In this document: positions 7,596-15,147 of the stretch, piece after piece
Numbering within the stretch: the stretch's first letter is position 1
How the letters are laid out: the number at the start of each line of letters is the position of its first letter
DNA from: Betaproteobacteria bacterium RIFCSPLOWO2_12_FULL_68_20
GTDB taxonomy: Bacteria; Pseudomonadota; Gammaproteobacteria; Burkholderiales; SG8-39
Direction of reading: 5' to 3'
NCBI GenBank assembly: GCA_001770655.1
Contig: MERQ01000037.1
Coordinates: 1 to 45,656, forward strand
Length of the DNA stretch: 45,656 nt
Program-made: the position numbers and the translations under genes
Notes under the pieces: model-generated
Database searches by the model: none
The model's input: only the letters and a program-made list of their open reading frames with translations
Told to the model about the DNA's origin: nothing

Positions 7596-9239
7596 ATGCG
7601 CCTGCCAGGCGGCGTTCCTTCCGCCCACGTCGATCCGTTCATCCGCTCGCAGCTTCCGCCGCGCGAGCTGTGGCCGAGGTTCGATTATGGCGCCCCCCAT
7701 CTGCGGCACCTGCCGGACCGCCTGAACGCCTGCGCGGCGCTGCTCGACGCGGCGCTCGAGGCGGGCGCCGGCGAGCGGCCGGTCTTTCACTACGAAGGCG
7801 TCACCTGGACCTTCTCGCACCTGCTCGACCGGGTGCAGCGCATCGCGCGCGTGCTGGTCGAGGACCTGGGCCTCGCGCCCGGCGAGCGCGTGCTGCTGCG
7901 CTCGCTCAACACGCCGATGGTCGCGGCCTGCTGGCTGGCCGTGGCGCGCGCCGGAGGCGTCGTGGTCAACACGATCGGGATGCTGCGCGCGCGCGAGCTC
8001 GCCTACATCCTCGAAAAGGCGCAGGTGCGCCTCGCGCTGTGCGAGGTGTCGCTCGCCGAGGATCTCGCGCAGGCGGCGGCGCGCTCGCCCGTGCTCGAGC
8101 GCATCGCGTATTTCACGCCGGCCGGCGACGCGAGCCACCCGGACGCCGACCTGGATCGGCGCCTCGAAGCGAAGCCCGCGGGCGGCGGCTGCGTCGCGAC
8201 CGCGGCCGACGACGTCGCGCTCCTCAGCTTCACCTCGGGGACGACCGGCAACCCGAAGGGCGCGGCGCACTTTCACCGCGACATCGTCGCGGTCACCGAA
8301 TGCTGGCCGCAGGTCTACACGGTCGGACCCGGCGACGTGATCGTCGGCTCGCCGACGCTCGCCTTCACCTACGGGCTCGCCGCATCGCTTCTGTACCCGC
8401 TGCGCTACCGCGTCGCTTCGGTGCTCGTTCCGCGGCCGACGCCGGAGGCGATCCTCAGCGCGATCGAGCGCCACCGCGCGACGAGCCTGTACTCGGTGCC
8501 GACGCTGTACCAGAGCATGCTGCCGCTCGTCGGCCGCTACGACCTCGCGAGCCTGCGCAAATGCACATCGGCGGGCGAGAACCTGCGCACCGCCCTCTGG
8601 GAGCAGTGGCGCGCGGCAACCGGGGTGCGCATCGTCAACGGCCTCGGCACTACCGAAATGCTCACGCATTTCGTTTCCGAGTCGATGGCGGTTGCCTGCG
8701 TCGGCTCGATGGGGCACGCCGTTCCCGGCTACAGGGTGGAAATCCTCGACGAGGCCGGACGGCCGCTGCCGCCGGGCGGGCGCGGCCGGCTCGCGGTCGT
8801 CGGCCCGACCGGCTGCCGTTACATCGGCGAGCCCGAGCGCCAGCGTCGCGCCGTGCAATACGGGTGGAACCTCACCGGCGACGTGTGCGAGCGCGACAAG
8901 GAAGGCTACTTCTGGTACGTCGACCGGGCCGACGACATGATCGTGTCGGCCGGCTACAACATCTCGCCGCAGGAAGTCGAGCGCGCCGTCGCCGAGCATC
9001 CGAAGGTCCAGGCCTGCGCGGTGGTCGGGGTCCCGCACGAGGCGCGCGGCAACGTCGTGCGGGCGTGCGTCGTGCTGCGCGACACGCGCGAGGCCGGCGA
9101 AGCGACCGCGCTCGAGATCCAGCAGCACGTCAAGTCGGTGCTCGCGCCCTACAAGTATCCGCGCGAGGTGAAGTTCCTGGACGAGCTGCCGCGCACCGCG
9201 ACCGGTAAAATCCAGCGCTACCGCCTGCGAGAGATCTGA
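7596..9239 (+). CDS. Aromatic acid-CoA ligase, 2-aminobenzoate-CoA ligase-like
   Basis: The 547-residue enzyme belongs to the acyl-adenylate (ANL) superfamily and should activate an aromatic acid to its CoA thioester with ATP. Visible motifs are the P-loop SFTSGTTGNPKG (about 211-222), NGLGTTEMLTHF, YGWNLTGDV, the hinge region YVDRADDMIVSAGYNISPQE and the catalytic lysine in TATGKIQR near the C-terminus. The opening AHVDPFIRSQLPPRELWP is characteristic of the benzoate/2-aminobenzoate-CoA ligase branch. Anthranilate is the best guess; salicylate or other substituted benzoates are possible. The MaoC gene follows after 12 bp, so they are likely one operon. It may feed the nearby benzoyl-CoA pathway. 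Confidence 0.82.
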   Translation: MRLPGGVPSAHVDPFIRSQLPPRELWPRFDYGAPHLRHLPDRLNACAALLDAALEAGAGERPVFHYEGVTWTFSHLLDRVQRIARVLVEDLGLAPGERVLLRSLNTPMVAACWLAVARAGGVVVNTIGMLRARELAYILEKAQVRLALCEVSLAEDLAQAAARSPVLERIAYFTPAGDASHPDADLDRRLEAKPAGGGCVATAADDVALLSFTSGTTGNPKGAAHFHRDIVAVTECWPQVYTVGPGDVIVGSPTLAFTYGLAASLLYPLRYRVASVLVPRPTPEAILSAIERHRATSLYSVPTLYQSMLPLVGRYDLASLRKCTSAGENLRTALWEQWRAATGVRIVNGLGTTEMLTHFVSESMAVACVGSMGHAVPGYRVEILDEAGRPLPPGGRGRLAVVGPTGCRYIGEPERQRRAVQYGWNLTGDVCERDKEGYFWYVDRADDMIVSAGYNISPQEVERAVAEHPKVQACAVVGVPHEARGNVVRACVVLRDTREAGEATALEIQQHVKSVLAPYKYPREVKFLDELPRTATGKIQRYRLREI

Positions 9240-9251
9240 GCAGCATCGCGC

Positions 9252-9713
9252 GTGAGCGCCACGCTCTACTGGGAGGATTTCCGTCCCGGCGAGACGACGG
9301 AGATCGGCCGCCACACCTTCACCGAGGAGGAAATGGTGGCCTTCGCGCGCCAGTTCGACCCGCAGCCCTTCCATACGGATCCGGTCGCGGCGCGCGCGAC
9401 GCACTTCGGCGGCCTGATCGCGAGCGGCTGGCACACCTGCGCCGTGGCGATGCGCCTGATGGTGGAGAGCCGCATCGGCCGCTCGGCGAGCCTCGGCTCG
9501 CCCGGCGTGGACAACGTCCGCTGGCCCGCCCCGGTGCGTCCGGGCGACACGCTCGTGTACCGGCACGTGATCCTCGAAGCGCGGCGCTCGGAAAGCAAAC
9601 CCGGGATGGGGCTGGTGCGCACCCGCACCGAGGCCGTCAACCAGCGCGGCGAGATGGTGATGACGATGGAGGGCTGGGGGATGTTCCGCAGGCGGCCCGG
9701 CGAAGCCGCATGA
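9252..9713 (+). CDS. MaoC-family acyl dehydratase/enoyl-CoA hydratase
   Basis: The 153-residue protein starts at GTG 9252, 12 bp after the ligase. It has a single hotdog domain with the MaoC/R-hydratase signature D36-P-Q-P-F-H41 followed by [11 protein letters not shown] (about 53-63), the motif that places Asp and His in the active site of (R)-specific enoyl-CoA hydratases. The substrate is probably a CoA thioester formed downstream of the neighbouring ligase, but proteins with this architecture are diverse and many have no known substrate. Confidence 0.8.
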   Translation: MSATLYWEDFRPGETTEIGRHTFTEEEMVAFARQFDPQPFHTDPVAARATHFGGLIASGWHTCAVAMRLMVESRIGRSASLGSPGVDNVRWPAPVRPGDTLVYRHVILEARRSESKPGMGLVRTRTEAVNQRGEMVMTMEGWGMFRRRPGEAA

Positions 9714-9798
9714 GCAGCCGCGCAACGTCCGTCATTCCGTCAGCGGGCCCCGACTGGACTACAGGAGAACGGCGGCGACGCCGAGCCGCGGAGGGCTG

Positions 9799-10056
9799 CT
9801 AACCGACTCGCGCTTCGAGCGCCGCGAGCCGCGCCTCCAGCCGGTCAATGCGCTGATTGACCACCGGCACCACATTGAGCAGTGCTGCCATATGGGCTTC
9901 GAGCGAGGTAAGGCGGCTTTCGACGTCGCCGAGTCGCGCCTCGACGAGATTGAGGCGATGGAAGACGGTCCCGAAGCTGCCGCGCGTCTCCTCTCGGAAC
10001 TCGCGCGCCTCGACGCGCATCTCCTTGAGTACCGTGAGAACGACATCTTCAGGCAT
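9799..10056 (-). CDS. Small coiled-coil protein of unknown function
   Basis: The protein has 85 residues from ATG 10056 (MPEDVVLTVLKEM). Almost all of it is a predicted coiled coil with heptad repeats rich in Arg, Glu and Leu (for example RLNLVEARLGDVESRLTSLE and RIDRLEARLAALEARV). Its middle is interrupted by MAALLNVVPVVNQ. Short proteins like this are common beside toxin or membrane genes, but no function can be assigned. It lies 65 bp downstream of the end of the kor operon and may be its own unit. Confidence 0.55.
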   Translation of the reverse strand: MPEDVVLTVLKEMRVEAREFREETRGSFGTVFHRLNLVEARLGDVESRLTSLEAHMAALLNVVPVVNQRIDRLEARLAALEARVG

Positions 10057-10121
10057 GCGCGATTTTAGCACCTGGCAGGCGGACCCCACGGACATCTTGG
10101 GGCGCTAGAGCACCGTGCCGG

Positions 10122-11183
10122 CTACCGGCTGGACGAACTTCGAGCGCGCATCGCCGCCGAAAGCACGAGCCCGGCGGCGGTCAGAATGAAGAGCGCGATC
10201 GCCGCCGCGTTTCCCACCGCTGCGACGATCCGGAGCGCGCCGGCCCCGAGAAGGTCGCCGCTCACCCGCAGCGCGAGCGAGCCGTGCAGCAGCGCGAGCG
10301 GCAGGTAGAGCCACGCGGAATACGGGAGCGCGACGCGCAGCACGGCCGGCAGGATCACCGGCGCGTGGCCGAACACCATCGAGAACACGAACCCGAGCAT
10401 CATCGCGTGGATCGCTGCGTCGTAGTTTGAACCGAGGGCGAACAGCGCCCCGCCGATCGCGAGCCAGGCGTAGCCGGCGAGCAGGCACGCCGCGATGTAG
10501 CGCGGCAGCATCGTCTGCCGAATGGTGATCCGCGCGAGGTCGAAGGCGAGCAGCCAGGCCGCGAGGGCGACGAGCGCCGCGCCGAGCGGCACTGTGCCGA
10601 AATACGCCGAGATGACCAGCGCCGCGATGATGGCGACGAACGCGCGGCGAACCGCAGGCGGCCGCGGCATGTAGCGCGAAAGCTCGAGCCGCTCGGCGGC
10701 GATGGTGAGCGCGAAGAACGCGATCCACCAGGGGACGACGCCGGGAGCGGGAATGCCGACGGCGAGCATCAAGTTTCCTGCCAGCCAGCACACCGCACCG
10801 AGGATCAGCGTGGAGGATTCGAGCGACGGCTGGCGCGCGGCGAGCACCGCGCTCGCCGCGACCAGCAAGGCCGCGCCTGCGGCGAGCAGCCACAGTCCCG
10901 CCGCCGTCGCCCCGGCGAGAAGCGCGATGCCGCCGAGGCCGCTGGCGAGCGGAGCGCCATACCCCCACAGCCGGCCGAGCGCCACCGCGCGCTCGAGCGA
11001 GATGACGGTGCCGAAAAAGGCCGACACCATGAGTGCGCCATGCAGCGCGACCGACGCCTGCGGCGCGGGAAAGGAAGCGAGGCCGCTGCGCGTCAGCCCG
11101 CCGGCGATGCCGCTGGCGAGCGCAACGAACCCGAGAACGAGCAGCGGAAAGCGCCAGCGCGGCGCGAGCCCGCCTGCACCCAT
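10122..11183 (-). CDS. Polytopic membrane protein, NnrS-like
   Basis: The protein has 353 residues and about 11-12 hydrophobic helices. The histidine-containing segments LHGALMVSAFFGTVISLERA and IHAMMLGFVFSMVFGHAPVI resemble NnrS-type and related heme-copper membrane proteins. NnrS has been linked to relief of nitrosative stress in denitrifiers. The ATG at 11183 follows the DUF59 gene stop by three bases, so it ends the operon that begins with korA. That places a membrane protein of this type under the same control as ferredoxin reduction for benzoyl-CoA reductase. It is a different gene from the NnrS-like one at 1202-2485, with little resemblance beyond the general pattern. Confidence 0.6.
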   Translation of the reverse strand: MGAGGLAPRWRFPLLVLGFVALASGIAGGLTRSGLASFPAPQASVALHGALMVSAFFGTVISLERAVALGRLWGYGAPLASGLGGIALLAGATAAGLWLLAAGAALLVAASAVLAARQPSLESSTLILGAVCWLAGNLMLAVGIPAPGVVPWWIAFFALTIAAERLELSRYMPRPPAVRRAFVAIIAALVISAYFGTVPLGAALVALAAWLLAFDLARITIRQTMLPRYIAACLLAGYAWLAIGGALFALGSNYDAAIHAMMLGFVFSMVFGHAPVILPAVLRVALPYSAWLYLPLALLHGSLALRVSGDLLGAGALRIVAAVGNAAAIALFILTAAGLVLSAAMRARSSSSR

Positions 11184-11186
11184 GAC

Positions 11187-11486
11187 CTAGGAAGTCCAGC
11201 CGAAGCGCTTCTGCGCCTCCGGGCTCATGCGCTCGGGCGTCCAGGGCGGGTCCCAGACCAGCACTACCTCCACTTCGGCATCGGGCGAGACCCGGCGTAC
11301 CGCTTCGGCGACCGCGTCGGTCAGATAGTCGCCGAGCGGGCAGGCGGGCGAGGTCATGGTCATCTCGACCTTGACATGATTGTCACTGGCGCTCACGCGG
11401 TAGACCAAGCCGAGGTCCACGACGCTCATCCCCGCCTCTGGATCGTCGACCGAGTGCAGGGCGTCGAGAATGTCTGCTTCGCTCAT
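11187..11486 (-). CDS. DUF59/MIP18-family metal-sulfur cluster assembly protein
   Basis: The 99-residue protein starts at ATG 11486, overlapping the stop of the epimerase gene. It shows the family pattern DALHSVDDPEAGMSVVDLGLV (residues 7-27) and the cysteine motif MTSPACPLGDYLTDAV (Cys49) that carries the conserved Cys-Pro in SufT/PaaD-like proteins. Members act in late iron-sulfur cluster insertion, or, as PaaD, in maturing the phenylacetyl-CoA epoxidase. Here, coupled to a ferredoxin-reducing oxidoreductase, a role in cluster assembly for the Bcr/Kor system is a reasonable inference. The C-terminal WDPPWTPERMSPEAQKRFGW is also typical of the family. Confidence 0.8.
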   Translation of the reverse strand: MSEADILDALHSVDDPEAGMSVVDLGLVYRVSASDNHVKVEMTMTSPACPLGDYLTDAVAEAVRRVSPDAEVEVVLVWDPPWTPERMSPEAQKRFGWTS

Positions 11487-11884
11487 TGCTTGTCGATCAG
11501 CTCGAGCAGCACGCTGTTCAGCGCTTTGGGGTGGACGAACGCGTATTCGCCGCCGCGGAACGGCCGCGCCCCGCCGGCGAACCCGTAGCCCGCGCCCTTC
11601 AGCTCCTGCATCGCGCGGCGCGTGTCGTCCACGTTGAGGCTCACCAGCATCACGCCTTCCCCGCGCCGCTCGATGAATTTCGCCACTTCGCCCTCCGGCG
11701 CGATGGATTCCATCAGCTCGAATCCCACCTCGCCGAGATAGTAGCGGGCGACGCGGATCTTCTCGGCCTCGTCCACGTAGAGATCGTCCGGCGCGCTCTT
11801 GCCGAGCACCGGCTCCCAGGCGCGGCGCGCCTCGTCGAGGTTGCGCACGGCGATGCTGATGTGGTCGATGCGGTTTATCTTCAC
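11483..11884 (-). CDS. Methylmalonyl-CoA epimerase-like VOC protein
   Basis: The 133-residue protein has the vicinal-oxygen-chelate fold. It opens with INRIDHISIAVRNLDEARRA, in which His8 is the first metal-ligand candidate. Further candidates are in the GFELMESIAPEG and LNSVLLELIDK segments, as in methylmalonyl-CoA epimerase, which interconverts the C2 epimers of methylmalonyl-CoA. The gene follows the ferritin-like gene by three bases and overlaps the DUF59 gene by four (ATGA). No methylmalonyl-CoA mutase or propionyl-CoA carboxylase is nearby, so epimerisation of another CoA thioester cannot be excluded. Confidence 0.78.
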   Translation of the reverse strand: MKINRIDHISIAVRNLDEARRAWEPVLGKSAPDDLYVDEAEKIRVARYYLGEVGFELMESIAPEGEVAKFIERRGEGVMLVSLNVDDTRRAMQELKGAGYGFAGGARPFRGGEYAFVHPKALNSVLLELIDKQ

Positions 11885-11887
11885 GTC

Positions 11888-12433
11888 TCACTCACCGTTG
11901 TAGTTGGGGGGATCGGGGTCGCGGTCCCAGCCGGGATCCGGGCGCGGCACGCGCGCGAGCCATTGCCTCACCAGGCGCGCGTGGGCGCGCTCCTCGCGCG
12001 CCATCGCGGCCGCCGCGGCGCGGATCGCCGCGGGACCGCTGCGCCGCGCGAACGCGGCGAAGAAGCGCGCCGCGCGCTGCTCGTTCGCGAGCGCGATCTC
12101 GAGGGCGTGGTAAGGCTGCATCAGGTAGTGCAGCTCGCCCGGGGCGCCGCTCTCGGGGCCTTCGCGCCCCAGCCAGCGCACCGCCGTGAGAACCTGCGGG
12201 GCGCTCTTCCAGCCCATCTGCTTGCGGATGCTGGTCGCGTGCCTGTGCTCGATCTGCGCGAGGCTGCGGAACAGCTCGGCGACCTCGCGGTTGTTGTGCA
12301 TCTCCATCTGGGCGGCGAAATCGGCGTAGCGCTCGGCGGCCTCGAGCTCCATCGCGTAGGCGCGCCTCATGAACTCGGCGAGCGCGGCGGCGGCCGGCTT
12401 GCTCGCTTGGCGGCGCTTGCGCGGCGCGGTCAT
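11888..12433 (-). CDS. Ferritin-like diiron protein (rubrerythrin type)
   Basis: The 181-residue protein starts at ATG 12433, whose ATGA overlaps the korB stop. It has the two-repeat ferritin-like pattern for a diiron site: MELEAAERY and QIEHRHA in the first half, EIALANEQRAARFF and REERAHARL in the second. Rubrerythrin-type proteins reduce peroxide or store iron in anaerobes. The C-terminal rubredoxin domain of classical rubrerythrin is absent, so electrons would have to come from another donor. In this operon it may protect oxygen-sensitive Kor, Bcr and ferredoxin clusters; that is inference from position. Confidence 0.78.
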   Translation of the reverse strand: MTAPRKRRQASKPAAAALAEFMRRAYAMELEAAERYADFAAQMEMHNNREVAELFRSLAQIEHRHATSIRKQMGWKSAPQVLTAVRWLGREGPESGAPGELHYLMQPYHALEIALANEQRAARFFAAFARRSGPAAIRAAAAAMAREERAHARLVRQWLARVPRPDPGWDRDPDPPNYNGE

Positions 12434-13263
12434 AGCGCGAAATCCAGCTCGAGCGAGGCCGGCGATTGCGGCTCGTGCTGCGGCGCTGCCCGATAGGGAG
12501 CGCGCCTGCCCGCGTACAGCACTCCGAGATTGAACCCGTCGTCGGTCATCAGCCGGCGCGCGGCGCGCGCCGGATCGTCGGTCACCGCCACCGACGCGGG
12601 CCGCACCGCGTCCTTCCAGCCGCGCTGCTCGGGGCGGTAGGTGACGCAGGGCGAGAGCACCTCGATGAACGAGAAGCCCGGATGCCGGACCGCCTGCGCG
12701 ATCAGGTCCGCGGTGCCGTTCGGGTCGCCCGAGAACGCGCGCGCGATGAAGTTCGCTCCCGAGGCGAGCGCGATCACCAGCGGGTGGAACTCGCGCAGCC
12801 CGGTGCCGCCCGGCGCGAGCTTCGAGTCCCAGTCGGGCTCGGTGGTGGGCGAGGGCTGTCCCTTGGTCATGCCGTAGACGTGGTTGTCCATCACGACGTA
12901 GGTGAGGTCGACGTTCCTGCGGCAGGCGTGCAGGAAATGGTTGCCGCCGATCGAGTAGCCGTCGCCGTCGCCGCCGGCGACGATCACCGTGAGGTCCGGG
13001 CGGGCGATCTTGAGCCCGGTGGCCGCGGGCAGCGCGCGCCCGTGCACGCCGTGAAAGCCGTAGCAGCTGGTGTAGGCGGGGATGCGCGAGGAGCAGCCGA
13101 TGCCCGAGACGATGGCCGCGTTCTCCGGCGCGAGCCCGAGCGCGGCGAGCGCCTTGGTGATCGAGGACAGCACGCTGTAGTCCCCGCAGCCCGGGCACCA
13201 CACCGGCTTCACCCCGGACTTGAACGATTGCGGCGTGATCGCCGCGGCTGAAGCGGTGCTCAT
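12430..13263 (-). CDS. korB: 2-oxoacid:ferredoxin oxidoreductase, beta subunit
   Basis: The 277-residue subunit binds thiamine diphosphate. It shows the cluster-associated WCPGCGDYSV (about 22-31) and the TPP-Mg motif GDGDGYSIGGNHFLHACRRN with the following MDNHVYGMTKGQPSPTT. With KorA it oxidatively decarboxylates a 2-oxoacid, in Thauera 2-oxoglutarate, to the acyl-CoA and reduces ferredoxin. Start and stop both overlap neighbours by four bases. No separate ferredoxin-type subunit is present, as in the two-subunit Kor of Thauera aromatica. Its divergent position next to the bcr operon supports the role of electron supplier to benzoyl-CoA reductase. Confidence 0.92.
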   Translation of the reverse strand: MSTASAAAITPQSFKSGVKPVWCPGCGDYSVLSSITKALAALGLAPENAAIVSGIGCSSRIPAYTSCYGFHGVHGRALPAATGLKIARPDLTVIVAGGDGDGYSIGGNHFLHACRRNVDLTYVVMDNHVYGMTKGQPSPTTEPDWDSKLAPGGTGLREFHPLVIALASGANFIARAFSGDPNGTADLIAQAVRHPGFSFIEVLSPCVTYRPEQRGWKDAVRPASVAVTDDPARAARRLMTDDGFNLGVLYAGRRAPYRAAPQHEPQSPASLELDFAL

Positions 13264-14984
13264 GGACGGCCCCATTGCGCGAGGGTGCGATGGATTTCGC
13301 CGGGAAGGATCGGCAGCGGGCCCGGCCTGTGGAAACTCTCGAGGTCGGCCTCGAGCGTGTACTCGGCGCGCAGATACTTGAGCAGCTGCGCGCCGTGGTT
13401 CTGCTCGACCACCAGGGCCCGCCGCACGCCGTCGAGCGCCCTGGCCATGCGCTCGGGTTGCGCCGGCGCGATCAGGCGCAGCGACACCAGGCGCGCGCGC
13501 AGCCCTTCGGCGCGCGCCCGCGCCAGCGCCTCGCGCACCGGCCCGGTGCACGAGCCCCAGGTGATCACCGCCAGCTCGCCCTCGCCTTCGACGTCGGCCC
13601 AGTGCTCGCCGAAGTCGGCGCGCTCGAGCTTGCGCGCGCGTTTGTCGAGCTGCGCGAGATGGTCCGGCGCCTGGCTGGAAGGCGTGCCGCGCTCGTTGTG
13701 CTCCAGGCCGTCCGCGGTGTACGCGACCCCGGGCGTGCCGGGAATCGCCATCGGCGAGACGCCCGATTCCGTGATCGCGTAGCGCTGGTACGCGGCGTCG
13801 TCGGCCGAGGCGCGCTTCCTGCCGCCGGCGAACGCGACGTCGGCCGGGCGGTCGACCACGGCGCGCGACTGCCCGAGAAACTGGTCCGCGAGCACCACTG
13901 CCGGCGCCTGGAGCGTCTCGGCGAGATGCACCGCCCACCTCAGCGTGCGCACGCAGTCGACGACCGAGTTGGGCGCGAGCACGAGGTGCGGCGCGTCCCC
14001 GTGCAGCCCGCGCGTGGCGATGTTGAGATCGGCCTGCTCGGTCTTGGTGGCGATCCCCGTCGAGGGCCCGACGCGCATCACGTCCACCACCACCACCGGG
14101 ATCTCGGCCGCGACCGCCAGGCCGAGCGCCTCGCTCATCAGCGAGAGCCCCGGTCCGGAGGTCGCGGTGAGCGCCGGCACCCCGCCGAACGAGGCGCCGA
14201 GCGTCATGTTGATCGAGGCGAGCTCGTCCTCGGCCTGGACCAGGGCGCCCCCGACCTTCGCCAGCGCGGGCGCCATCCATTCGAGCAGCTCGGTGGCCGG
14301 GGTGATCGGGTACGCGGCGACGAAGCGCACGCCGCCGCGGATCGCGCCGTAGCCCGCCGCCTCGTCGCCGCTCAGGAGCCAGCGATCGCCGCGCCGCCCG
14401 CCCTGCGGCGGCGCCAGCCGCGCGAACGGCCCGAGCTTCGGCGCTTCGGCGTAGCCGAGCCGCATCGCCGAGACGCTCGCGGCGAGCGCCGCGCCGCCCT
14501 TCTTCATGGTGCCTTCGAGCGCGGCGCGCACCGCGTCCTCGGGCAGGCCGGCGAGCCCGGCGAGCGCGCCGAGCGCGACCATGTTCGGCCAGCCGCCGGG
14601 AATGCCCTTGGCGAGCGCCTTGAGGGGCAGCGATGCGTAGCGCGCGCCGCAAGCCGCGAGAGCGGGCGGCGGATCGCCCTGCGCCGGATCGCCCACCACC
14701 AGGCTCTCCGGGCCGAGCGGGATCTCGGCGGCGAAGCGTGCAATATTCTGCCAGTCGACCGCGGCCAGGCAGGCGAAGCGGTCGTCGAGGTTGTCCACCG
14801 GCGCGCACGCCAGGCGCACGAGCGCCGCCGCCTCGCCGCCGCGGATCTGCGGGCCGCTGGTGCGCACCATCAGCCCGTAGTAGCCCGCCTGCGCCGCCGC
14901 CTCGAGGAGGAGGTTGCCCGCGGTCATCACGCCGGCGCCGCCGGATCCGGCGAGCGCGAGCGACACGCTGTCCCGCTGCTGCAT
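13260..14984 (-). CDS. korA: 2-oxoacid:ferredoxin oxidoreductase, fused gamma-alpha subunit
   Basis: The 574-residue protein starts at ATG 14984 with an AAGGAG ribosome binding site. Residues about 1-190 are the gamma domain (GSGGAGVMTAGNLLLEAA; RTSGPQIRGGEAAALVRL). The rest is the alpha, pyrimidine-binding half (YPITPATELLEWMA; SGPGLSLMSEALGLAVAAE) with its C-terminal transketolase-like domain (WGSCTGPVREAL). The fusion is standard for KorA. It oxidises 2-oxoglutarate, or a related 2-oxoacid, formed in the citric acid cycle from the acetyl-CoA that ring degradation yields, and reduces the ferredoxin that feeds BcrCBAD. It heads an operon of about six genes running to 10122. Confidence 0.93.
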   Translation of the reverse strand: MQQRDSVSLALAGSGGAGVMTAGNLLLEAAAQAGYYGLMVRTSGPQIRGGEAAALVRLACAPVDNLDDRFACLAAVDWQNIARFAAEIPLGPESLVVGDPAQGDPPPALAACGARYASLPLKALAKGIPGGWPNMVALGALAGLAGLPEDAVRAALEGTMKKGGAALAASVSAMRLGYAEAPKLGPFARLAPPQGGRRGDRWLLSGDEAAGYGAIRGGVRFVAAYPITPATELLEWMAPALAKVGGALVQAEDELASINMTLGASFGGVPALTATSGPGLSLMSEALGLAVAAEIPVVVVDVMRVGPSTGIATKTEQADLNIATRGLHGDAPHLVLAPNSVVDCVRTLRWAVHLAETLQAPAVVLADQFLGQSRAVVDRPADVAFAGGRKRASADDAAYQRYAITESGVSPMAIPGTPGVAYTADGLEHNERGTPSSQAPDHLAQLDKRARKLERADFGEHWADVEGEGELAVITWGSCTGPVREALARARAEGLRARLVSLRLIAPAQPERMARALDGVRRALVVEQNHGAQLLKYLRAEYTLEADLESFHRPGPLPILPGEIHRTLAQWGRP

Positions 14985-15006
14985 CGCGATGCTCCTTGTG
15001 CCACGG

Positions 15007-15074
15007 ATTATGGCGGGCCGGCGAGGGGTTTTCTTGCTCCAGATCAAAACATCGCGCGGCCGCCGCCCCAGAAT
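15007..15074. promoter_or_regulatory. Divergent FNR-dependent promoter for korA and oah-bcr operons
   Basis: The FNR-type box TTGCTccagATCAA (15034-15047, 9 of 10) is centred at 15040.5. On the minus strand a -10-like CATAAT lies at 15007-15012, on the plus strand CAGAAT at 15069-15074; both are centred exactly 31 bp from the box. That is the geometry of a class II (-41.5) activator site in both directions. Predicted starts are about 15000 toward korA and about 15082 toward oah. In Azoarcus the FNR-like AcpR is known to activate the benzoate operon. Confidence 0.65.
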
Positions 15075-15147
15075 CGCGCCAACAAGCGCCCCGAAAGGGC
15101 AGAATATGCAAACCGGTACTGTAATACCGAATTAAGGAGCGGCGCGC

